Below, in pieces: positions 18,862 to 27,760 of a stretch of DNA of 49,521 bases. Below the pieces are notes generated by a model that saw only the letters and a program-made list of their open reading frames with translations, had not been told where the DNA came from and did no database searches. How positions within the stretch are numbered: the first letter of the stretch is position 1; the number at the start of each line of letters is the position of its first letter. The translations under genes and the position numbers were made by a program. The stretch is from Gemmatimonadota bacterium (GTDB lineage Bacteria; Gemmatimonadota; Gemmatimonadetes; Longimicrobiales; Gaopeijiaceae), in contig JAJEBR010000110.1 of the NCBI GenBank assembly GCA_022822445.1, positions 1 to 49,521 on the forward strand, given 5' to 3'.

Positions 18862-19346
18862 CCTTCGACGACGTCGAGATCGGCCACCTGATCGGCGTTT
18901 CCAAGACACCGGTAGGGGGCCGCGCGAACTGGCCTTCTCTACGCTCGAAGCGAGGCCACGTCGAGGCACATGCGGAGTTCGCGGGCGCCGAAGGGAGTGA
19001 ATTCAAAGTGGTGCTCCGCAGGAGCAGCTACAATCCGCTCGCGTTCTCCGTCGTCCTGATGGTGAGGGTTCCCGGTTCGAATCGCTGGTTCCGGCTCCGG
19101 CGGTACAACGGGAACAACCACGAACACGCTAACTTGATCGAGGGTAACCGCATCTGCGACTTCCACATCCACACGGCGACCGAGCGCTACCAGCGACGGG
19201 GGATGCGCGAAGACGGCTACGCGGAGGCCACGGATCGATTTTCGGACTACGATGTCGCAGTCCGGTGCCTTGTCAAGGACGCCACCCTTGAGCTGCCGAC
19301 CGCGGGCGACCCGAGCCAGCTTGGCCTGTTTTCCGGAGGCAACTAA
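18855..19346 (+). CDS. Type III RM-associated protein of unknown function
   Basis: This 163-residue protein starts at GTG 18855 (a second in-frame GTG follows at 18858), overlapping the end of mod, and its TAA overlaps the next ATG by one base. Features seen: a basic, beta-rich core (KVVLRRSSYNPLAFSVVLMV) and a His-rich stretch (NNHEHANLIEGNRICDFHIH) that could bind metal or nucleic acid. It resembles the uncharacterised proteins that accompany mod-res loci; I recall the label DUF6978 but cannot verify it. Tight coupling on both sides implies a role in the restriction system or protection against its toxicity, which is inference. Confidence 0.6.
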   Translation: MVTFDDVEIGHLIGVSKTPVGGRANWPSLRSKRGHVEAHAEFAGAEGSEFKVVLRRSSYNPLAFSVVLMVRVPGSNRWFRLRRYNGNNHEHANLIEGNRICDFHIHTATERYQRRGMREDGYAEATDRFSDYDVAVRCLVKDATLELPTAGDPSQLGLFSGGN

Positions 19347-20131
19347 TGACCACATCCCCCATTGACCACATTGTCGCGTCGTTCCGCGAGAGGGTCTGCG
19401 GGCAGATCGACCTCAAGCCGGAGGGCATGGAACGCTACGTCGTATCGAACCCCTTCGTCCACGACGACGGGGACTGCCTGGAGATCGTGCTGAAACGTGA
19501 CGGCGACCAGTGGGCGCTCGTGGACGAGGGGTGCACCTTCATGCGCCTCACCTACGATATCGAAGAGGCCGCCCTCCATAGGGGAACACGCCAGAAGATC
19601 ATCGCAAACACACTTGGGATGTTCGGCGTGGAGGATCGGGACGGACAGCTGGTGCTGCCGGTGCCGGACGATCGCTTCGGAGACGCCCTCTTCACGTTCG
19701 TCCAGGCGATTCTCAGGATTAGCGACGTTTCCTACCTGTCGCGTGAGCAGGTCAGGTCCACCTTCCGGGAAGACCTGCGCGCCTTCCTTGCCGATTCGGT
19801 TGCCAAGGACCGGCTGACCTTCGACTGGCAGGACGACGACCACGATCCGAAGGGGATCTACCGAGCCGATTGCCGGGTCGAGTATCCCCGGACGCCGCTC
19901 TTCGTCTTCGGGCTCGCCACCGACGGACGGACTCGGGACGCCACCATCACCCTTCTACAGTATGAGAAGTGGGGGCTCCCCTTCCGCTCGCTGGTGATCT
20001 TCGAGGATCAGCAGCAGATCGGGCGCAACGTGCTGGCACGGCTCACGGACGTGTCAGACCGCCAGTATTCCAGCCTGGGCGGCAACAAGGACCGGATCCG
20101 TCGGTTCCTGGCGGATGGGCATGCCGCGTAA
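19346..20131 (+). CDS. DUF1828-domain protein in the type III RM operon
   Basis: This 261-residue protein starts at ATG 19346 (TAATG junction). The N-terminal half shows the DUF1828 signature: a short helix, then NPFVHDDGDCLEIVLKRDGD and WALVDEGCTFMRL. In family members this domain often sits beside restriction, helicase or phage genes; biochemical function is not established as far as I know. The C-terminal half is beta-rich (TPLFVFGLATDGRTRDATIT) and ends 27 bp before res. With the preceding gene it forms the pair inserted between mod and res, a recurrent layout in some type III systems. Confidence 0.65.
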   Translation: MTTSPIDHIVASFRERVCGQIDLKPEGMERYVVSNPFVHDDGDCLEIVLKRDGDQWALVDEGCTFMRLTYDIEEAALHRGTRQKIIANTLGMFGVEDRDGQLVLPVPDDRFGDALFTFVQAILRISDVSYLSREQVRSTFREDLRAFLADSVAKDRLTFDWQDDDHDPKGIYRADCRVEYPRTPLFVFGLATDGRTRDATITLLQYEKWGLPFRSLVIFEDQQQIGRNVLARLTDVSDRQYSSLGGNKDRIRRFLADGHAA

Positions 20132-20158
20132 CGGTCGGCCCTGCCGCGGGTTCGCACG

Positions 20159-23100
20159 GTGACTCCCCGTATCCGCCGCGCGAAGATGAAGCTCGCCTTT
20201 GCCCGCAAGCTGGTGTTGCACCGGTGGGTGCTCGGGGAGTTCGGCATCGAGACCTTTGCCGAGCTTTCCAAATCGCTCGGTACCGAGCCCCGGGAGGGTC
20301 TCGACGAGAGCAACATCCATTGGTTCCACCACGAGCTCTGCGGGATTCCGCCGGAGCAGCGCCCCGGACTGCCGGACGACGCGATTCTTGCCCATGATCA
20401 GGCCATCGTGTCTGTCACGCGGCGCCTCAACGAGAGCCGTCTGCGGCACGGCAAGCGCCCCATCCAGTGGAAGTACTTCCAGTACCTGTCACTTCTCTTC
20501 ACCGAGGTCTATCTGGATCAGTACTTTACGGACCCGGAGGCACTGCGAGCCTCGCTCAACGGCGTCATCCGCAGCTACAACGATGCGCTCCCCGCCGGCC
20601 ACGTATCCGACCGGCTGGAATCGCTCCCAATCGGTCCGGATGCCCGCGGCCAGCTCAACAAGCTCGCCTTCTGGATGGCGACTGGCAGCGGCAAGACTCT
20701 GCTCATGCACGCCCACATCCTCCGGTACAGGGAGTTGGCTCGTAAGCACGGGCAGGAGGATCACCTTAACCGCATCCTCCTCCTCACCCCCAACGAAGGA
20801 CTCTCGCGCCAGCACCTCGAAGAGTTCGAGATCGCCGGGATCGCCGCCAGCATCTTTTCCAAGGACGGAGGCGACCTCTTCCAACGAGGAGCGGTGGAGA
20901 TTCTTGACGTCCACAAGCTTGCCGACGACATGGGTGACAAGACGGTCGCGGTCTCCGCGCTCGAGGGACCGAACTTGGTCCTGATCGACGAAGGGCATCG
21001 GGGTGCGTCGTCCGGGAAACGGGGCGCGTGGATGGGCTACCGCAACCAGCTCTGCGAGGGCGGCTTCTCCTTCGAGTACTCCGCCACCTTCGGGCAGGCG
21101 ATCAAGGGCGACCGCGAGCTGACCGCCGAGTACGCGCGCAGCACGCTTGTTGACTATTCCTACCCATGGTTCCACGGCGACGGCTTCGGCAAGGACTTCC
21201 GCATCGCCAACATGAACGAAGACGCCGGCGAATGGCGCGCCCGCTACTTGACAGCCGCCTTGCTGACCTTCTTCCAGCAGCAGTGGATCTACGGGAGGCA
21301 CGGCAGCGCCTTTCGCCCCTTCAACGTCGAACCCCCGCTATGGGTGTTCGTGGGAAGCAAGGTGACGAAGAGTCTGTCCGTGAAGGACGCGTCGGACGTC
21401 GTGGAGATCCTTCTGTTCCTCGCCAGCTACCTGTCCGAAAGGGACGCCAGCGTTCAGCGCATTCGTCGGGTTTTGCAGGACGACAATCTCGTCCGGCACG
21501 ACCAACTGCGACTGCCGGGGGACTTCGACCCACTGCTTGATGCGGGTCTGGACGCCGAGCAAGTCTATCGCGAGACCCTCGCCACGACCTTCAACGCCCC
21601 GTCGGGCGGTACCCTCCGAGTAGAACGCCTCAAGGGGTCTGCTGGGGAGCTGGCACTGCGGGTGGGCGAGACCAACGAGCCGTTCGGCGTCGTGAACGTG
21701 GGCGATCCCGCCAAGCTCGCGAAGAAGTGCGACGAGGCCGGACTGATCGTGCGAGAGCGCGAGTTCGCCGATTCGCTGTTCCACAGGGTCAACGAGCCGG
21801 GGTCCCGGATCAACGTGCTGGTCGGCGCGAAGAAGTTCACCGAGGGCTGGAACAGCTGGCGCGTAAGCTCGATGGGACTGATGAACGTCGGCAAGAGCGA
21901 AGGCTCGCAGATCATCCAGCTCTTCGGCCGCGGCGTTAGGCTCAAGGGGCGGGGCATGAGCCTAAAGCGTAGCTCCGCGGATCGGTCGGAGGGCACAGAG
22001 CGTCGACCGACCCACCTGGACCGCCTCGAAACACTCCACGTCTTCGGAGTCAAGGCAGGCTACATGGCGCAGTTCAGGGACTTCCTCCAGGAGGAAGGAC
22101 TGGCCGTCGATCCTGTCGAAGAGTTCATTCCGATCAGTGTCCCGGACCTCCCGTCGGGTCTCAAGGTGATCCGTGTGGCCGAGTCGGTGGCCGGTGGTGA
22201 TCCGGCGGGAGCATTTCGGCGGTCGGGTCCGCGTTTCGCGCTACGGCCGCCGTGGGACGAGGAATTGCCCGAGGCGGTGCGACGCCGACTGGTCACCCCT
22301 CGGGTACCGCTGGACTGGCATCCAAGAGTGCAATCGATCCGGTCGGAAGAGCTGGAAGGGTGGGGTGAGGACCTGGCGGACCAGAACGAAGGGAAGCTCC
22401 TTCCCCATCACCTGGCCCTGGTCGACCTGGACACGCTCTGTCTGTCGCTGCAGCGGTTCAAGCGGGAGCGAGGATGGCACGGCCTGGCCATCGCCAAATC
22501 GACTGTGAACGAGCTCCTGCGCGTCGGCGACTGGTACAGGTTGCTCATTCCGGCCGATGAATTGTGCTTCGACAGCATGCGGAAGGCGCGGATGTGGCAG
22601 GATATCGCGCTCGCGCTGCTCAAGAAATACGTGACGCGGTATTGGGGAGCCCGTCGCCAAGCTTGGGAAGCCGAGCACCTGGAGTACGGCGATCTGGAGC
22701 TGGACCACGGCAACTTCCCCCGGGTCTTGCGGGATGGCCGGGAGGCCAAGGGATACCAGGTCGTCATCTCGGCCGACCGACGGGACGCTGAGGAGCTGCG
22801 GGAATGGATCGAAGCGGTCCGCCAGGCGATCGAGTCGGGAGGTGGGCCGCTGCCCCCAAACCCCGTGACGAACCAGCCGGTGCTCGACTCCGTCGCCATG
22901 GACCAACATCTCTACTCGCCGCTCCTGGTCACGGTCCACGAGCAGGCCGTCACGGTTTCCCCGCCGGGGCTCAATGCCGGCGAGCATCAGTTCGTCGAGG
23001 ACTTCCGAGCCCACTGCGAGCGAGTCCGGCCCGAGGGATACCGGCTGCATCTGCTCCGCAACATGAGCCGCGGGCACGGGATCGGCTTCTTCGAAGCGAA

Positions 23101-23470
23101 CAATTTCCATCCCGACTTCATTCTGTGGGCGGTGTCCGGCGACCGGCAGCACATCGCGTTCATCGATCCGAAGGGCCTGGTGCGGATGGATGCCGACCAC
23201 CCCAAGGTGCGGCTCGTGACCCAGATCAAGGAGATCGAGGAACGCCTCGGCGACTCCAACGTCCGGCTGGACTCGTTCATCCTGTCGGTCACGCCGTTTG
23301 AGACGCTCCATCGTTCGTGGGGACTGTCGAAGGCCGAGATGGCGGAGCGGCATGTCCTCTTCATGGAGGACCGTGCGACCTACGTTAGAGAGATGCTCGG
23401 GCGGATGGGGGTGGCTTCCGGCGCTGGCAAGCTGTCCGACTCATTCAGCCTTGAGGACGCCCGGCCTTGA
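20159..23470 (+). CDS. res: Type III restriction enzyme Res subunit (SF2 helicase-nuclease)
   Basis: This 1,103-residue protein starts at GTG 20159; an in-frame ATG at 20186 is an alternative. Motif I is ATGSGKT (about residue 179) and motif II is DEGH (about 277), followed by SATFG (motif III) and QLFGRGVR (about 585, motif VI), giving a complete SF2 translocase. Near residue 982 HPDFILW and then FIDPKG form a PD-(D/E)xK-like nuclease site with Asp in the second acidic position. Role: Res with Mod translocates along or senses unmethylated DNA and cleaves it; without active Mod it should not find its site. It is the last gene of the RM operon. A palindromic element follows 16 bp after its stop. 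Confidence 0.88.
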   Translation: MTPRIRRAKMKLAFARKLVLHRWVLGEFGIETFAELSKSLGTEPREGLDESNIHWFHHELCGIPPEQRPGLPDDAILAHDQAIVSVTRRLNESRLRHGKRPIQWKYFQYLSLLFTEVYLDQYFTDPEALRASLNGVIRSYNDALPAGHVSDRLESLPIGPDARGQLNKLAFWMATGSGKTLLMHAHILRYRELARKHGQEDHLNRILLLTPNEGLSRQHLEEFEIAGIAASIFSKDGGDLFQRGAVEILDVHKLADDMGDKTVAVSALEGPNLVLIDEGHRGASSGKRGAWMGYRNQLCEGGFSFEYSATFGQAIKGDRELTAEYARSTLVDYSYPWFHGDGFGKDFRIANMNEDAGEWRARYLTAALLTFFQQQWIYGRHGSAFRPFNVEPPLWVFVGSKVTKSLSVKDASDVVEILLFLASYLSERDASVQRIRRVLQDDNLVRHDQLRLPGDFDPLLDAGLDAEQVYRETLATTFNAPSGGTLRVERLKGSAGELALRVGETNEPFGVVNVGDPAKLAKKCDEAGLIVREREFADSLFHRVNEPGSRINVLVGAKKFTEGWNSWRVSSMGLMNVGKSEGSQIIQLFGRGVRLKGRGMSLKRSSADRSEGTERRPTHLDRLETLHVFGVKAGYMAQFRDFLQEEGLAVDPVEEFIPISVPDLPSGLKVIRVAESVAGGDPAGAFRRSGPRFALRPPWDEELPEAVRRRLVTPRVPLDWHPRVQSIRSEELEGWGEDLADQNEGKLLPHHLALVDLDTLCLSLQRFKRERGWHGLAIAKSTVNELLRVGDWYRLLIPADELCFDSMRKARMWQDIALALLKKYVTRYWGARRQAWEAEHLEYGDLELDHGNFPRVLRDGREAKGYQVVISADRRDAEELREWIEAVRQAIESGGGPLPPNPVTNQPVLDSVAMDQHLYSPLLVTVHEQAVTVSPPGLNAGEHQFVEDFRAHCERVRPEGYRLHLLRNMSRGHGIGFFEANNFHPDFILWAVSGDRQHIAFIDPKGLVRMDADHPKVRLVTQIKEIEERLGDSNVRLDSFILSVTPFETLHRSWGLSKAEMAERHVLFMEDRATYVREMLGRMGVASGAGKLSDSFSLEDARP

Positions 23471-23485
23471 TCCTCCGAACACGAA

Positions 23486-23538
23486 CATGGTCAGTGACCA
23501 TGGTGACCAAGTTTCCGCCGGCATGGACGGTCACCAAG
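23486..23538. promoter_or_regulatory. Palindrome pair upstream of the ubiquitin-like operon
   Basis: CATGGTCA-G-TGACCATG (23486-23502) is a perfect 8-1-8 palindrome. A weaker copy, CATGGACG-G-TCACCAAG (23522-23538), lies 36 bp further on, close to the 37-bp spacing seen at 14.0 kb. Both lie between res and the Ubl gene and upstream of the putative promoter at 23620. They match the consensus CWTGGTCANTGACCAWG. Confidence 0.55.
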
Positions 23539-23619
23539 CTGCGCACCAGTAGCTGACGTGCCCGAGTTCGGCCAGCATCCAGCTGTACGCCGCCACCGAT
23601 CAGCGACCCGAGGTCGCGG

Positions 23620-23650
23620 TTGTCTCCTGCCGTCGATCCGGCGTTATGTT
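23620..23650 (+). promoter_or_regulatory. Possible promoter of the ubiquitin-like operon
   Basis: TTGTCT (23620-23625) and TTATGT (23644-23649) are 18 bp apart, a weak sigma-70-like pair. Transcription would start near 23656, about 40 bases before the GTG at 23698, whose Shine-Dalgarno GGGAGGAG starts at 23682. The boxes are only moderate matches in GC-rich DNA. Confidence 0.35.
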
Positions 23651-23697
23651 TCCATGCTGGCAGCTGCGTAACACCCAACTCGGGAGGAGATCACAGC

Positions 23698-24147
23698 GTG
23701 ATCCACTTCAAGATCAACCGCCGAGAGTTCGAGTCCGACCGGAGGCAGGTTCGCGTCGCGTGGCTTGCCGAATTGGCGGGGCTTGATCCGACCCGTTTCG
23801 AGCTCGTGCGAACGGCGACTGGCGAGATTTGGCGAGATCCATCTGCGACCGTCGAGCTGCGCGATGGGGACTCATTCGAGGCCAAGGGCCGACTGCGTCC
23901 GTTGGAACCATCCATCCGCTACACGGTCAACGGCGAACCGCAGGTTACCAAGGAAAGCCCGCTGATCGTGGAGGAAATCCTGCGCCGAGCGGGGCCGGAC
24001 GCTGCGATCGACCTCGACCATCTGAAGGACTACTACCTCGACAACGTGCGTACCGGCATTAGGTACGAAAACCTCGGTGACGAAGTGCCCGTGACCGACG
24101 GCGACCAGTTCGTGGCGCTCTACGCTGGCCCGACCCCGGTAGCCTGA
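23698..24147 (+). CDS. Tandem ubiquitin-like (multiubiquitin) protein
   Basis: This 149-residue protein starts at GTG 23698, placed by GGGAGGAG upstream; the open frame reaches further 5' but without a start signal. It contains two beta-grasp units. Unit 1 (residues about 2-64) begins IHFKINRREFES and ends DGDSFEAKG. Unit 2 (about 72-144) begins SIRYTVNGEPQ and ends DGDQFVALYAG. The shared DGDxF end and matching starts show an internal duplication, as in bacterial multiubiquitin-domain proteins. The C-terminus is not Gly: a single Gly144 is followed by PTPVA, so a five-residue tail would have to be removed to expose a conjugatable glycine. The JAB domain encoded two genes downstream is the obvious peptidase. 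Role (inference): modifier conjugated to, or adenylated by, the operon's E1. Confidence 0.78.
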   Translation: MIHFKINRREFESDRRQVRVAWLAELAGLDPTRFELVRTATGEIWRDPSATVELRDGDSFEAKGRLRPLEPSIRYTVNGEPQVTKESPLIVEEILRRAGPDAAIDLDHLKDYYLDNVRTGIRYENLGDEVPVTDGDQFVALYAGPTPVA

Positions 24148-24151
24148 GGCT

Positions 24152-24523
24152 GTGGTCGACACCGTAGATCGACAGCTGCGGGAACTCGGTATCAGGAGCC
24201 GCGTGGTACGTTGGACCGGCGCTGGTGGCGAGGCCGTGGTCTTCCCGTTCGTCGCGCTGAGCGGACGCTTCAGGGGCACCACCCTCGATGTCGGTCTGAG
24301 TTTTCAGGAATCAGCCTACCCGGAATATCCACCGCACTTCATCCACATTCGCGGCCTTGACGCCGCTAATAGTACCCGGCACTCAGAGCACGAGTTCGAG
24401 GGCGCACGGTGGTGGGCCTTTAGCGCTCCTCCGAGCGATTTCTGGGACGCCTTGGAACCATCGCAGAAGAACATGCGCACCTACGTCAGGCGCCATCTGC
24501 TTCGCTTTCTTGATCAACTGTGA
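24152..24523 (+). CDS. E2-like (UBC-fold) protein lacking any cysteine
   Basis: This 123-residue protein starts at GTG 24152, four bases after the Ubl stop. The central segment YPEYPPHFIHIRG (residues 56-68) matches the conserved Tyr-Pro...Pro-Pro turn and following strand of E2 conjugating enzymes, and a Trp-rich region (GARWWAF) and C-terminal helix (RTYVRRHLLRFLDQL) complete a UBC-like outline. There is no Cys anywhere in the protein, so a canonical E2-Ubl thioester cannot form. Either the family uses another nucleophile (His77, His80 and Ser91 lie where the active loop is expected) or it is a non-catalytic scaffold. The 3' end overlaps the E1 gene as GTGA. The E2 assignment rests on the motif and context. 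Confidence 0.68.
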   Translation: MVDTVDRQLRELGIRSRVVRWTGAGGEAVVFPFVALSGRFRGTTLDVGLSFQESAYPEYPPHFIHIRGLDAANSTRHSEHEFEGARWWAFSAPPSDFWDALEPSQKNMRTYVRRHLLRFLDQL

Positions 24524-26001
24524 GCTTCGAGGCCGCGCTGGTCGAGTCGGCCCACCACGCGGCCTGTCGCCACCTCCTTGCGCACCTGCGAAGGGGGGAG
24601 CGTCAGGAGGATCTCTGCTTTGCGCTTTGGCGACCTAGCTATGGGGCGTCGCGTACAACCGCCCTGATCTCCGAGTTGATCCTTCCTGAGCAGGGCGAGC
24701 GGACACTCCACGGCGGGGCGAGTTTTGCGCCCGAGTATCTGTCCCGGTCCGTTCGCCTAGCCTGCGCACGGGGTGCGGGTCTCGCGTTTCTGCACAGCCA
24801 CCCGACCGACGGCTGGCAGCCCATGAGCCGTACGGACGTGACCGCCGAAAGGGACCGCATCGGCGGGCCGGCCCGGGCCACGGGCCTTCCCCTTGTCGGG
24901 CTGACGCTCGGCACGGACAAGGCGTGGAGCGCCCGCTTCTGGCGCTGGGACGGCCAGGGGTTTGAGCGGACGTGGTGCGACAAAGTGCGCGTCGTTGGCC
25001 ATCGACTCGCGGTGACCTACCACGCTGAACAAATGCCGCCTTCGCAGCGCCGTCCAACGCTGCGACGCACGACCGACACTTGGGGCAGCGCCCGTCAATC
25101 CGATCTGGCTCGACTGCGCTTCGGCGTCGTCGGAGTGGGAAGCGTCGGCTGCATGGTGGCGGAGGCCCTTGCGCGCATCGGCGTCGAGCACGTCGTGCTG
25201 GTGGACGCCGACAGGGTGAAGATCCACAACCTGGACCGCCTGCTGTACGCCAGCGAAGCGGATGTGGGTCGGCTCAAGGTGGAGCTTGCGGCCGACGCCC
25301 TGCGGCGCTCGGCGACCGCCGCACGGCTCCAGGTCGACGCCATCCCCGGTTGGATCCAACAGGAAGGGTGTTATCGTGCTGCACTCGACTGCGATGTTCT
25401 GTTCTCGTGCGTTGACCGCCCCCTGCCGAAAGACCTGCTGAACCATATCGCCTACGCTCACTGCATTCCCGTCGTCTTCGGCGGTGTGTTCGTGGACACG
25501 AAGAGGGACGGCACGCTTGGCCAAGCGGCGTGGAGCGTGGTCCGGTCGGGGCCCGGCCGCCGTTGCCTGCGCTGCGACGGACAGTACACGACATCGGATG
25601 TCGTGCTGGAACGCGATGGGTCGCTGGACGACCCGAGCTATGTCGCAAGGTTGGCGGGTGGGCGACCCACCAACCAGAACGTCTTCCCGTTCAGCGCCAA
25701 TCTGGCCAGCCTGATGACGTTGGAGATGTTGCGCATGGTCATCGGTGCCAGTTGGTGGCCGGAACCTGGTGGCAAGCTCCATTACAGTTTCGTGCCTGGA
25801 ACCCTCCACGCCGTGGGGGAGCTGTGCCGGGACCACTGCGAAGTGGCGGCGCGAACCGCGTTAGGGGACCAGGTGGCTTACCCGTTCCTCGCGGCCGGGC
25901 CGGGACAGTCGGATGGCTCGCCGCCATCCTCCGTCGGATTGCGGCTGTTGGCCCGGTTGAACAGATTGGCCCACAGGTTCGTCGGCGGGAGGAGTTCATG
26001 A
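24520..26001 (+). CDS. JAB metallopeptidase-E1 (ThiF) fusion enzyme
   Basis: This 493-residue protein has two domains. The N-terminal JAB/JAMM domain has an intact zinc site: HSHP at residues 92-95, Ser103 and Asp106 (HxHx8SxxD), with Glu52 as upstream candidate. This class removes or processes ubiquitin-like proteins. The C-terminal domain is an E1/ThiF adenylyltransferase: GVGSVG at 205-210, VDADRV, NLDR at 237-240 and Lys253 form the ATP and Ubl-tail site, and CLRC (349-352) plus a later Cys pair (436, 440) suggest structural zinc. Catalytic Cys candidates are present (for example Cys297), unlike in the E2-like protein. Start GTG 24520 overlaps the E2 stop; the end overlaps the ATPase start as ATGA. 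Likely role: mature the Ubl, adenylate it and also deconjugate it. Confidence 0.85.
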   Translation: MSFEAALVESAHHAACRHLLAHLRRGERQEDLCFALWRPSYGASRTTALISELILPEQGERTLHGGASFAPEYLSRSVRLACARGAGLAFLHSHPTDGWQPMSRTDVTAERDRIGGPARATGLPLVGLTLGTDKAWSARFWRWDGQGFERTWCDKVRVVGHRLAVTYHAEQMPPSQRRPTLRRTTDTWGSARQSDLARLRFGVVGVGSVGCMVAEALARIGVEHVVLVDADRVKIHNLDRLLYASEADVGRLKVELAADALRRSATAARLQVDAIPGWIQQEGCYRAALDCDVLFSCVDRPLPKDLLNHIAYAHCIPVVFGGVFVDTKRDGTLGQAAWSVVRSGPGRRCLRCDGQYTTSDVVLERDGSLDDPSYVARLAGGRPTNQNVFPFSANLASLMTLEMLRMVIGASWWPEPGGKLHYSFVPGTLHAVGELCRDHCEVAARTALGDQVAYPFLAAGPGQSDGSPPSSVGLRLLARLNRLAHRFVGGRSS

Positions 26002-27266
26002 GCCGAATCACCAGCCTTGCGCTAACCGATATCCGCTGCTTCGCACAGACGCAGCGGACCGAGCTGCCCCGCATCACCGTGCTGGTGGGCGAGAACAGCA
26101 CGGGCAAGTCGACGTTCCTTGGATGCGCCCGCATTATCGCGCATTTGTCGGACCTCTTTGATCTGAGCGACGAGAACCCCTTCGACGATCCGCCGTTGTC
26201 CATGGGTGGCTTCGAGACCATCGCCCACTCAGGGGCCTCGAAGTTTGCTATCGAGGCCACGTTTGAGAGTCACCGCTACGACCGCGTTCGCGTGGTCTAT
26301 GACCGGGGACCCGGGGGCGAGCCCAGAGAACGGGAAGTGGAGTTGAGCTTGCCGCAAGAACGGGGCCAAGGTGTCGTGTTCCGTGTGACGCGCCCTCGCT
26401 CGCCCCGAGCCGGTGGCAAGGAGATGTGGCGCGTCGCCGGACCGGAGTTCGAGTTCGAGTTCCCGCAGTCGATGGTGTCCTATCGGCAGTTCAGCACATG
26501 GCTCTCTACATCGGTCCGCCGCGGCAACTTGCCACATGAGGGAAACACCGCTCTGTGGAGGAAGCGCACCGGCGAAGCATCGCCCGAAGCGGTTCGGATG
26601 TTCGCCCGATTCAACAACTTCTTTCGGCGGAGCGATCTCTTCCCGGGCCCCGAACACCGGCTTCCCGTTGCGGCGAACGACCCCAACGGGTGGGCGCGCA
26701 AGCGCGAATATACATCGAACCCGTTCGGCGAGAGACTCGACGACGAGACGCTCGAGAGGATCGTTGCACTTGGCAGGCGGCTGAACCTGTTCAGCAGCCT
26801 CGATATCCGGCGGGGCCGAGGAGGGACGTACGAGATATGGATCGATGCCTCGGGCGAGGAACACAACGTGGTTGATGTTGGCTTCGGCGTCCACAGCGTG
26901 CTGCCCCTACTTCACGCCATCGCATCTGCGCCTGAGGAAGCCACGCTGCTTCTGCAGCAACCGGAGACGCATCTTCACCCCCGGGCCCAGGCGGCCCTGG
27001 TCCGCTTGGTTGCAGACGAGGGGCACCGACTCCTGGTGGAAACGCACAGCGACCACGTTCCGGATTGGTTCCGCATCGCGGTCATGTCCGGCTATATCGA
27101 TCCGCACGACCTGGGAATCGTCTATTTCGACCGCATCGATGACGGCGCGTCCACGATCCTACACGACATTCGAGTGGACGACCAAGCGAACCTGATCGAC
27201 ACGCCTCCAGGGTTTCGACGGTTTTTTCTCGACGAGACCGAGCGCCTTCTCGGCTTTCGGCGGTAG
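25998..27266 (+). CDS. ABC-type (AAA_21/DUF3696-like) ATPase of the Ubl operon
   Basis: This 422-residue SMC/OLD-like ATPase starts with a typical recN-like strand (SRITSLALTDIRCFAQ). Walker A is GENSTGKST (31-39), the signature region DVGFGVHS is at about 293-300, Walker B reads LLLQQPETHLHP (317-328) and the switch histidine lies in ETHSDH (348-353). The Walker B acids are replaced by Gln-Gln before PE, a variant I believe occurs in this subfamily. Start ATG 25998 overlaps the E1 stop. Proteins of this type drive many defence systems with a nuclease partner; the PIN gene follows 8 bp downstream, so an ATPase-PIN effector pair is likely. It lacks the OLD TOPRIM domain. Confidence 0.8.
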   Translation: MSRITSLALTDIRCFAQTQRTELPRITVLVGENSTGKSTFLGCARIIAHLSDLFDLSDENPFDDPPLSMGGFETIAHSGASKFAIEATFESHRYDRVRVVYDRGPGGEPREREVELSLPQERGQGVVFRVTRPRSPRAGGKEMWRVAGPEFEFEFPQSMVSYRQFSTWLSTSVRRGNLPHEGNTALWRKRTGEASPEAVRMFARFNNFFRRSDLFPGPEHRLPVAANDPNGWARKREYTSNPFGERLDDETLERIVALGRRLNLFSSLDIRRGRGGTYEIWIDASGEEHNVVDVGFGVHSVLPLLHAIASAPEEATLLLQQPETHLHPRAQAALVRLVADEGHRLLVETHSDHVPDWFRIAVMSGYIDPHDLGIVYFDRIDDGASTILHDIRVDDQANLIDTPPGFRRFFLDETERLLGFRR

Positions 27267-27274
27267 CGAGTCTC

Positions 27275-27760
27275 GTGTGCACGCCCGTCGTACTGGATGC
27301 AAGTGCATTCGATGTTGTCAACGATGAGTTTCCCAACTCGGCGGGGGTACAGCTTCGAGCGTGGATCGATGACGGACACGGGCGCGTCGCATACTCGACG
27401 TATGACAGAGTCGGTAGGCAGCTCCGATGGGACGAGAAAGTGTTCCAACTCGTCCTGTCATACCGACAGAGTGGCTTAGCGGTGCTGACCGAGGATGCGG
27501 TGATTCGCCGGGAAGAGCGTCGGCTGGAAGCGTTGGAGACTCGCTCCGGCGAGAGGGATAGGCAGGTGCTCGCGCTAGCCGCCGCTTCCCAGGCGCGGGT
27601 GATGGTCGTACGTGACAAGAACTTACGGAAGGACTTCGAGGACGCTGGGTTGCTCCCGACGTTGCGGGGGTCTTGGAGGCGGGTGTTCCCGGTCGACCAC
27701 CCACCGGCACAGCGCAACGACTTCCTCCACCGGCGCCGATGCCCACGCCGGCTGGCGTGA
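27275..27760 (+). CDS. PIN-like nuclease, putative effector of the Ubl operon
   Basis: This 161-residue protein starts at GTG 27275. PVVLDASAFDVVNDE carries the first Asp (residue 8), ERDRQVLALAAAS (Asp95) the middle acid, and VVRDKNLRKDF (Asp114, Asp120) the final cluster, an order typical of PIN-domain RNases. It resembles solitary PIN proteins annotated as TA toxin components. It follows the ATPase by 8 bp and its TGA overlaps the start of a 46-codon frame as GTGA. Expected role: metal-dependent RNA cleavage held in check by the ATPase, the Ubl pathway or the small downstream protein; which of these acts is unknown. Confidence 0.68.
   Translation: MCTPVVLDASAFDVVNDEFPNSAGVQLRAWIDDGHGRVAYSTYDRVGRQLRWDEKVFQLVLSYRQSGLAVLTEDAVIRREERRLEALETRSGERDRQVLALAAASQARVMVVRDKNLRKDFEDAGLLPTLRGSWRRVFPVDHPPAQRNDFLHRRRCPRRLA

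Noticed and set aside
23486..23502. Palindrome as a transcription terminator of res
   Set aside because: A one-base spacer cannot form a loop and there is no T-run; a dimer-binding DNA site fits better.
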